DNA from: an uncultured Ignavibacteriales bacterium
GTDB lineage: Bacteria; Bacteroidota; Ignavibacteria; Ignavibacteriales; Ignavibacteriaceae
Length of the DNA stretch: 9,967 nucleotides
Assembly (NCBI GenBank): GCA_913053915.1
Contig: CAJXGP010000039.1
Location: forward strand, 1-9,967
Direction: 5' to 3'
Shown: positions 5,919 through 9,967 of the stretch, one piece after another
Layout of the letters: every line of letters starts with the position of its first letter
Position numbering within the stretch: position 1 is the stretch's first letter
Program-made: the position numbers and the translations under genes
The notes under the pieces: model-generated
The model's input: the letters and a program-made list of their open reading frames with translations, nothing else
Database searches by the model: none
Told to the model about the DNA's origin: nothing

Positions 5919-7932
5919 ATCGCATTTGCCGTTTATATATAATCCTGCCGAACTCACTAAATCCGAATTGATTGAAAATTTTGTTATTAGAAATTATGAA
6001 TTTGAGCAGATATTTAATATTATTAAAAACGATGATATGAAAAACCCGCCCCAGCATATCATTATTCAAGGACAGAGGGGAACGGGTAAAACCACTCTTT
6101 TACTTAGACTTTCTTATGCAATTAAAGATGATAAGGAATTAAACAAATGGCTTATACCCGTAGTTTCCGATGAAGAGTCGTGGGGTATTTCCACTTTAGC
6201 CGAATTTTGGAAACATACGGCAGAGGACCTTGAAGAAATTAATGATGATTCTATTGGGGTATCTGCTGAAATAGAACAGTATGAGAATGATGAAAATTTT
6301 GGGGAAAAGAGTTTTGAGATATTACAAAATAATCTTTCCTCACATAATAAAAAAATAATCCTCTTCATTGATAATTTTGGGGATTTGGTAAAAAAATTTA
6401 ATAGAAAAGAACACCAAATACTGCGTGAAGTGCTTTTGACTTCTTCCAATATACGTATTGTGGCTGCATCTTCAGTTGTGCTTGAGTTTACTTATGAATA
6501 TTCAGAACCCTTTTACGAATTTTTTAAAGTTTTTAGATTACAGAATCTAAAGAAAAAAGAAGCGGAAAAATTGTTGTTGAAAATGGGTGAAAGCTATAAA
6601 ACAAATGAAGTAAAAGAAATTATTAAAAATTGTCCTCAACGGGTTGAAGCATTAAGAAGAATTACAAACGGGGTGCCGCGAACAATAGTGTTACTTTACG
6701 AGATTTTTGTTGATAACAAAACCGGGAATGCTTTTCACGATCTTGAATTGACATTAGACCGCGTTACGCCTCTTTACAAGCATAGAATGGACGATCTTAA
6801 ACCAATACCTCAGAAAATTGTTAATGTTCTTGCTTTAAACTGGGATGCAATGCCTGTTAAAGAGATATCCAAACAAACAAAAATTTCAAGCAAACAAGTT
6901 TCCGCTCAATTGCAATATCTTGAAAAAAACGGTATTGTAACAAAAGAACGGACTAATACGAAAAATCACATTTACTATTTAAGTGAAAGGTTTTTTAATA
7001 TTTGGTACTTGATCAGGCGAGGACGGAAAAAATATAAAAACAGGGTCCGCTTTCTCGTGGAGTTTCTTGAACTTTGGTGTACGCCGAAGCAACTGTTAAA
7101 AACAGTTTCAGAATTGAAAGAAGCTATGCACAACGGAACGGTTCATGAAAAACACGCATTATATATGACTGAAGCCCTTGACTATATTTCACTTGAACGA
7201 TCCGAGCAGCATTCTTTAATAGCTGGAACAAGAAAGTACTTGGAATTTCCCCAAAGCGAACAGGTAAATGAATTATCTCATTTCGATATTGAGATTTATA
7301 ATGAAATTATCAAACTCCTAAAAAAAGGTGATGAAAAAAAAGCGGTTTTAATGGTTACTAAGATTAAAAATAAAATTTATGAGGATAATTTCTTAATAGG
7401 TAATATTTACTTTTACGGTGTAAAAAACGATAAAAAAGCGGAAGAATATTACAAAAAAGCGATAGAAAAAGGTAATTCCGGAGCAATGAATAATCTTGCG
7501 ATGTTGCTATTTGAAAGAAAATTGAGGAAAGAAGAAGCGCTTGAATTGGCAAGAAAATCAACTATTGCAAAAAAATATTTAGCTAACCTTCACACATTAC
7601 TAATGGTTTTACTTTGGAATGACGAAATAGAAGAATCTATAAAAATCTGGAAAAGTGAATTATTTAAAGAAGAATACATAAATAGGTGGATAAAAGGAAT
7701 ATCTGAAATTTTTAATTTTTTTATTGCCAAAAAACAATACAATTTTGTTTACAAAGTTTTTACTGAAAATAAGTTCGAAATTAAAGAGAGATATAAACCC
7801 ATTTATTTTGCATTGCTTCATTTTATGGGCGGTAAATATGAGACGGAAAGAAAAAAAATGGGTCCTGAATTAAAAGAAACAGTTGACGAAATAATTACGG
7901 CTATTAAACAAATGGGAAAAGATTATTCTTAA
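5905..7932 (+). CDS. P-loop ATPase (STAND/Orc-like) with winged helix and C-terminal TPR/Sel1-like repeats
   Basis: This 675-residue protein has Walker A at 56-64 (GQRGTGKTT) and Walker B at 151-160 (IILFIDNFGD), with Asn where the catalytic Glu usually stands. A sensor-1-like strand is at 183-189 (IRIVAAS) and a STAND/Orc Gly-x-Pro motif (GVPRT) at 256-260. Residues of about 300-365 form a winged-helix DNA-binding-type domain (KEISKQTKISSKQVSAQLQ, then a wing with HIYYL). The C-terminal third is helical. A stretch near 485-550, including KAEEYYKKAIEKGNSGAM, reads as TPR/Sel1-like repeats, likely a sensor or partner-binding scaffold. The order NTPase, winged helix, repeats is classic STAND architecture. 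The start overlaps the end of the first ATPase gene by 14 bases in another frame, with GGTGG about 7 bases before ATG. The missing Walker B Glu suggests slow hydrolysis or a structural role. Function is unknown. Confidence 0.85.
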   Translation: MSQTKSHLPFIYNPAELTKSELIENFVIRNYEFEQIFNIIKNDDMKNPPQHIIIQGQRGTGKTTLLLRLSYAIKDDKELNKWLIPVVSDEESWGISTLAEFWKHTAEDLEEINDDSIGVSAEIEQYENDENFGEKSFEILQNNLSSHNKKIILFIDNFGDLVKKFNRKEHQILREVLLTSSNIRIVAASSVVLEFTYEYSEPFYEFFKVFRLQNLKKKEAEKLLLKMGESYKTNEVKEIIKNCPQRVEALRRITNGVPRTIVLLYEIFVDNKTGNAFHDLELTLDRVTPLYKHRMDDLKPIPQKIVNVLALNWDAMPVKEISKQTKISSKQVSAQLQYLEKNGIVTKERTNTKNHIYYLSERFFNIWYLIRRGRKKYKNRVRFLVEFLELWCTPKQLLKTVSELKEAMHNGTVHEKHALYMTEALDYISLERSEQHSLIAGTRKYLEFPQSEQVNELSHFDIEIYNEIIKLLKKGDEKKAVLMVTKIKNKIYEDNFLIGNIYFYGVKNDKKAEEYYKKAIEKGNSGAMNNLAMLLFERKLRKEEALELARKSTIAKKYLANLHTLLMVLLWNDEIEESIKIWKSELFKEEYINRWIKGISEIFNFFIAKKQYNFVYKVFTENKFEIKERYKPIYFALLHFMGGKYETERKKMGPELKETVDEIITAIKQMGKDYS

Positions 7933-7944
7933 ACATATTAGAAC

Positions 7945-8036
7945 AAATCATAATTATTTCTCGTCTGCCCGCCTCCGGCACGGTCATCTGCGTTCTAAGG
8001 TTTTATGAAAATTCCAAAACTATATATCAGTACAGC
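7945..8036 (+). repeat. Direct repeat, copy 2: leader and first codons of the intact DUF72 gene
   Basis: Partner of 4494-4586. It contains the AT block AAATCATAATTA, the conserved CTGCCCGCCTCCGGC core at 7965-7979, a GGTC/ATCTGC block and the first 11 DUF72 codons. The GC-rich stem is degraded here while the loop core is identical. Together the copies flank a 3.4-kb module holding the promoter, operator array and ATPase pair. Confidence 0.75.
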
Positions 8037-8877
8037 AGGATGGTTTTATAATGATTGGGTTCCAAATTTTTATTCAAAACGGCAATCCAAAAATTTTGAT
8101 TGGTTAGAATTTTATTCGCAGTATTTCAATGCGGTTGAGGTAAACTCTACTTACTACACTTATGTTTCTCGGGAAACAGTAGAAGGATGGCTAAAAAAAA
8201 CAGAAAGTAATGACGATTTCCTTTTTACTATAAAACTTCATCAAGATTTTACACATAAGCACTTTTATACGATTGATCAAATAAAAGCGGTTAAACATAA
8301 TTTGGATATTTTAAAAAGCTCTGGAAAACTTGGAGGATTACTTTTCCAGTTTCCGTATTCATTCTATTTCAATAATGTTAATGTTGATTATTTACAGCGA
8401 CTTATAGAAACATTCGAAGAATACAATAAATTTATTGAAGTCCGGCATAAATCGTGGCAGAATAAGAATGCAAAGTCGGTAACTTTTTGTACAATTGATC
8501 AACCGCAAATAGGGGAAACAATTAAGTTCAACCCGATTGTCGGCAATAAAATGATGTATATTCGGTTTCACGGACGCAATACGAAAGCGTGGAAAAAATC
8601 GTTAAATGATTTCGGGAAAAAACAAACTTTTGAAGCACGAAGCTCTCGATACGAATATCTTTATTCGCCGGATGAGGTTGTGGATATTGCAGAAAAGATA
8701 AAGGAACTTTATGACAAAGTGAAGAAAATATTTGTAATAATGAATAATCATCCGCATGGGGATGCAGTAGCCAATGCGTTTGAATTGATGCATTATCTAA
8801 ATGACCGAGCGAAAATCAAAATGCCGGAAACGATTTTAAAGGCTTATCCGCGGTTGAAAAGCATTCTGAAAAGATAG
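8005..8877 (+). CDS. DUF72 family protein (YecE-like TIM barrel)
   Basis: This is a complete 290-residue member of the DUF72/YecE family. Members fold as TIM barrels and their biochemical role is not settled. Family hallmarks are visible in order: an N-terminal TAGWFYNDW (10-18), EVNSTYY (45-51), GGLLFQFP (110-117), EVRHKSW (145-151), YIRFHGRN (185-192) and NNHPHGDAVANA (247-258). The length is normal for the family. The start ATG lies in the repeated leader. Only a weak AAGG ribosome-binding motif precedes it, and no clear promoter was found, so it may depend on readthrough from the ATPase operon 72 bases upstream. The stop is TAG, showing that TAG is a true stop in this genome. Two broken copies of its 5' end lie at 117 and 4556. 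The DNA just past the stop turns directly into transposase debris. Confidence 0.92.
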   Translation: MKIPKLYISTAGWFYNDWVPNFYSKRQSKNFDWLEFYSQYFNAVEVNSTYYTYVSRETVEGWLKKTESNDDFLFTIKLHQDFTHKHFYTIDQIKAVKHNLDILKSSGKLGGLLFQFPYSFYFNNVNVDYLQRLIETFEEYNKFIEVRHKSWQNKNAKSVTFCTIDQPQIGETIKFNPIVGNKMMYIRFHGRNTKAWKKSLNDFGKKQTFEARSSRYEYLYSPDEVVDIAEKIKELYDKVKKIFVIMNNHPHGDAVANAFELMHYLNDRAKIKMPETILKAYPRLKSILKR

Positions 8878-8885
8878 AGTGATAT

Positions 8886-9406
8886 AGGCGTGAAATCAAA
8901 ATTAAAATCGTTACTCGATGCTATTAGCTTTTCGACTTCTCGGTTCAGTAATTCAAGGAATTTTACATGTATGACTCTACTTACTATTATGAATCAGTAG
9001 AACGCAAAGCGGCTTTCGGGCAACACATTTAACCCAATAAACAATCCTATTTCTCTATCTAAGGCGTAATCATTACTATATGAAGGGCCGTTTTGTTCCC
9101 ATCAGTTTTTTAGTACTAATAATGATAAAACGGTATTTTTTCTTAATACTATTATCTTTGCTTCGATTTTCCTCTTTTACCAACTTGTGATGAAGCAAAA
9201 AACAGTTTTGCAGGGTCTTCGCAGTTTTTGATCTTTTTAAGAAAATCTCTTTTTAGACTTCTGAAATTATTGTATTTGAGATCATATATTTGACATATTT
9301 CCTCTTCTGAAATATTTTCCAGAAAAGACTTCTTGAGAGCTTCATATAAAATCCGCTTCCTATTAAATATGGTTTGATAAAAAAAAATTTCGGTCTCATA
9401 TCTTAC
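8886..9406 (-). pseudogene. Decayed transposase-like gene, minus strand
   Basis: Two minus-strand blocks read as one degraded protein. The first (9406 down to a TAA at 9152-9154) has no start codon and reads like a helix-turn-helix N-terminus: RILYEALKKSFLENISEEE, then an RSLKRDFLKKI segment and DPAKLFFAS. The second (from about 9083 down to 8886) reads LDREIGLFIGLNVLPESRF, a TGA, then VKFLELLNREVEKLI and FNFDFTP. This pattern (HTH, a DPxxxFF segment, then GLFxGLNVLP) resembles N-terminal parts of large bacterial transposases. I recall the pattern rather than having searched it. The gap between blocks is too short, so an internal deletion is likely. The copy stops within ten bases of the DUF72 stop codon, marking a recombination joint. 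No protein can be made. Confidence 0.5.
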
Positions 9407-9490
9407 CTAAGAAAATAATTCTAATTAACAACAAGAAGGCAATCGTACTTAATGATAACGTTAATAATAGTTTTGATAATTTTAGGTAAG
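9402..9490. repeat. 9-bp inverted-repeat pair, 71 bases apart
   Basis: CTTACCTAA at 9402-9410 and its exact complement TTAGGTAAG at 9482-9490 enclose 71 AT-rich bases, with further partial pairing inward. The left arm abuts the 5' edge of the decayed transposase frame. It could be the leader or terminal region of that element, or chance. The enclosed stretch also has the 8-base palindrome TAACGTTA (9456-9463). No gene is visible between 9411 and 9586. Confidence 0.35.
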
Positions 9491-9586
9491 TCAAGGTGAT
9501 TATTATCAATGTACACAAATTAGCCCTACAATTGAGCATTTTAAAAATTGTACATGTACTGAAAATATTGATAAATAAAAGCTATT

Positions 9587-9922
9587 TTAATTCCGGACTC
9601 TTCCACGAAATCTAACCTTCGGACATATCGAGCGTTTTTTCTTCTGCAATTACGTGCAGAAGTAGTCCTTGGTTTTAATTTTGTTCTCGTTAATAATTCG
9701 TTTTTTCTCTTTAATTTTTTAAGCAACTTGGTGGAGAGTGGTTTTGCTATTAATAAGTTCGACATACGCTTTGCACCATTCTGCGATAAGTTTCCCGTCA
9801 ATCGCTTCTCGCAAAAATGCTTAGCTTATTTGTTCCAGGGAGAATTGTCGGAAATAAATTTTAAAATATAATTCAGCAATCTTTTTTTCAGCTCTGTTAA
9901 AGTTGTTAAAACAAACTTTCAT
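9587..9922 (-). pseudogene. Decayed hypothetical gene, 111 codons with three internal TAA stops
   Basis: From ATG at 9922-9920 the minus strand reads protein-like sequence without any frame change to TAA at 9587-9589. It includes NRAEKKIAELYFKIYFRQFS, REAIDGKLIAEWCKAYVELI, KTKDYFCT and a basic end (KVRFRGRVRN). In-frame TAA codons at 9821-9823, 9719-9721 and 9650-9652 break it. The flow of helical, charged and aromatic residues across all three stops argues that this was one gene. A different-frame minus-strand ORF at 9541-9801 overlaps it but has low-complexity, Lys/Arg/Leu-rich composition and is rejected. I do not recognise the family. It may be part of the same mobile debris as the neighbouring transposase remnant. 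Confidence 0.5.
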
Positions 9923-9967
9923 ATCAGATATTCAAAAGAACGATTCATTTTAAAAAACTAGAAACAA

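Noticed and set aside
9541..9801. 86-codon minus-strand open frame
   Set aside because: Its composition is low-complexity, and a neighbouring frame over the same bases gives a far more protein-like reading broken by three stops.
117..9922. Reassigned stop codons (TAA/TAG read as Gln)
   Set aside because: The intact genes have no internal TAA or TAG and end in TAA or TAG at normal family lengths, so the standard code holds.

Overview
The window is AT-rich bacterial DNA. The genes use the standard bacterial code, with both TAA and TAG as stops, and at least one has a strong Shine-Dalgarno site. The gene types (SWIM/SNF2 helicase, DUF72, paired P-loop ATPases, IS debris) and the base composition would suit a Bacteroidota/Ignavibacteria/Chlorobi-like genome. 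No marker gene is present, so this placement is a guess. The region looks accessory: four intact genes lie among broken genes, repeat scars and transposon remnants.

Layout. Bases 1-55 look like one end of an IS21-type insertion sequence. Bases 117-260 are a dead 5' fragment of a DUF72 (YecE-like) gene. Bases 428-3631 hold a large SWIM/SNF2 helicase reading frame cut in two by a single in-frame TAG at 2504-2506. A 271-residue protein of unknown function (3647-4462) follows in the same transcription unit. At 4494-4586 lies a second, shorter DUF72 scar with its upstream DNA, including a GC-rich hairpin. An unusual control region (4637-4718) has three 20-bp palindromes spaced exactly 27 bp apart, the last overlapping the -35 box of a near-consensus promoter. 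It drives two overlapping genes for P-loop ATPases (4752-5918 and 5905-7932). The second copy of the repeat (7945-8036) then leads into the one intact DUF72 gene (8005-8877). The last 1.1 kb has no intact gene. It contains a decayed transposase-like gene on the minus strand (about 8886-9406), a 9-bp inverted-repeat pair, and a decayed 111-codon minus-strand reading frame with three internal TAA stops (9587-9922).

How it may fit together. The same DUF72 5' end occurs three times: dead, scar and intact. Each copy borders a cargo module, first helicase plus unknown protein, then the ATPase pair. The simplest reading is that the 5' end of this DUF72 gene has been a repeated site of insertion or recombination, leaving partial target copies between modules. 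The ATPase pair, with its own operator array and promoter, is the best candidate for a functional and possibly undescribed accessory system such as defence or stress sensing. Its role cannot be shown from sequence alone.
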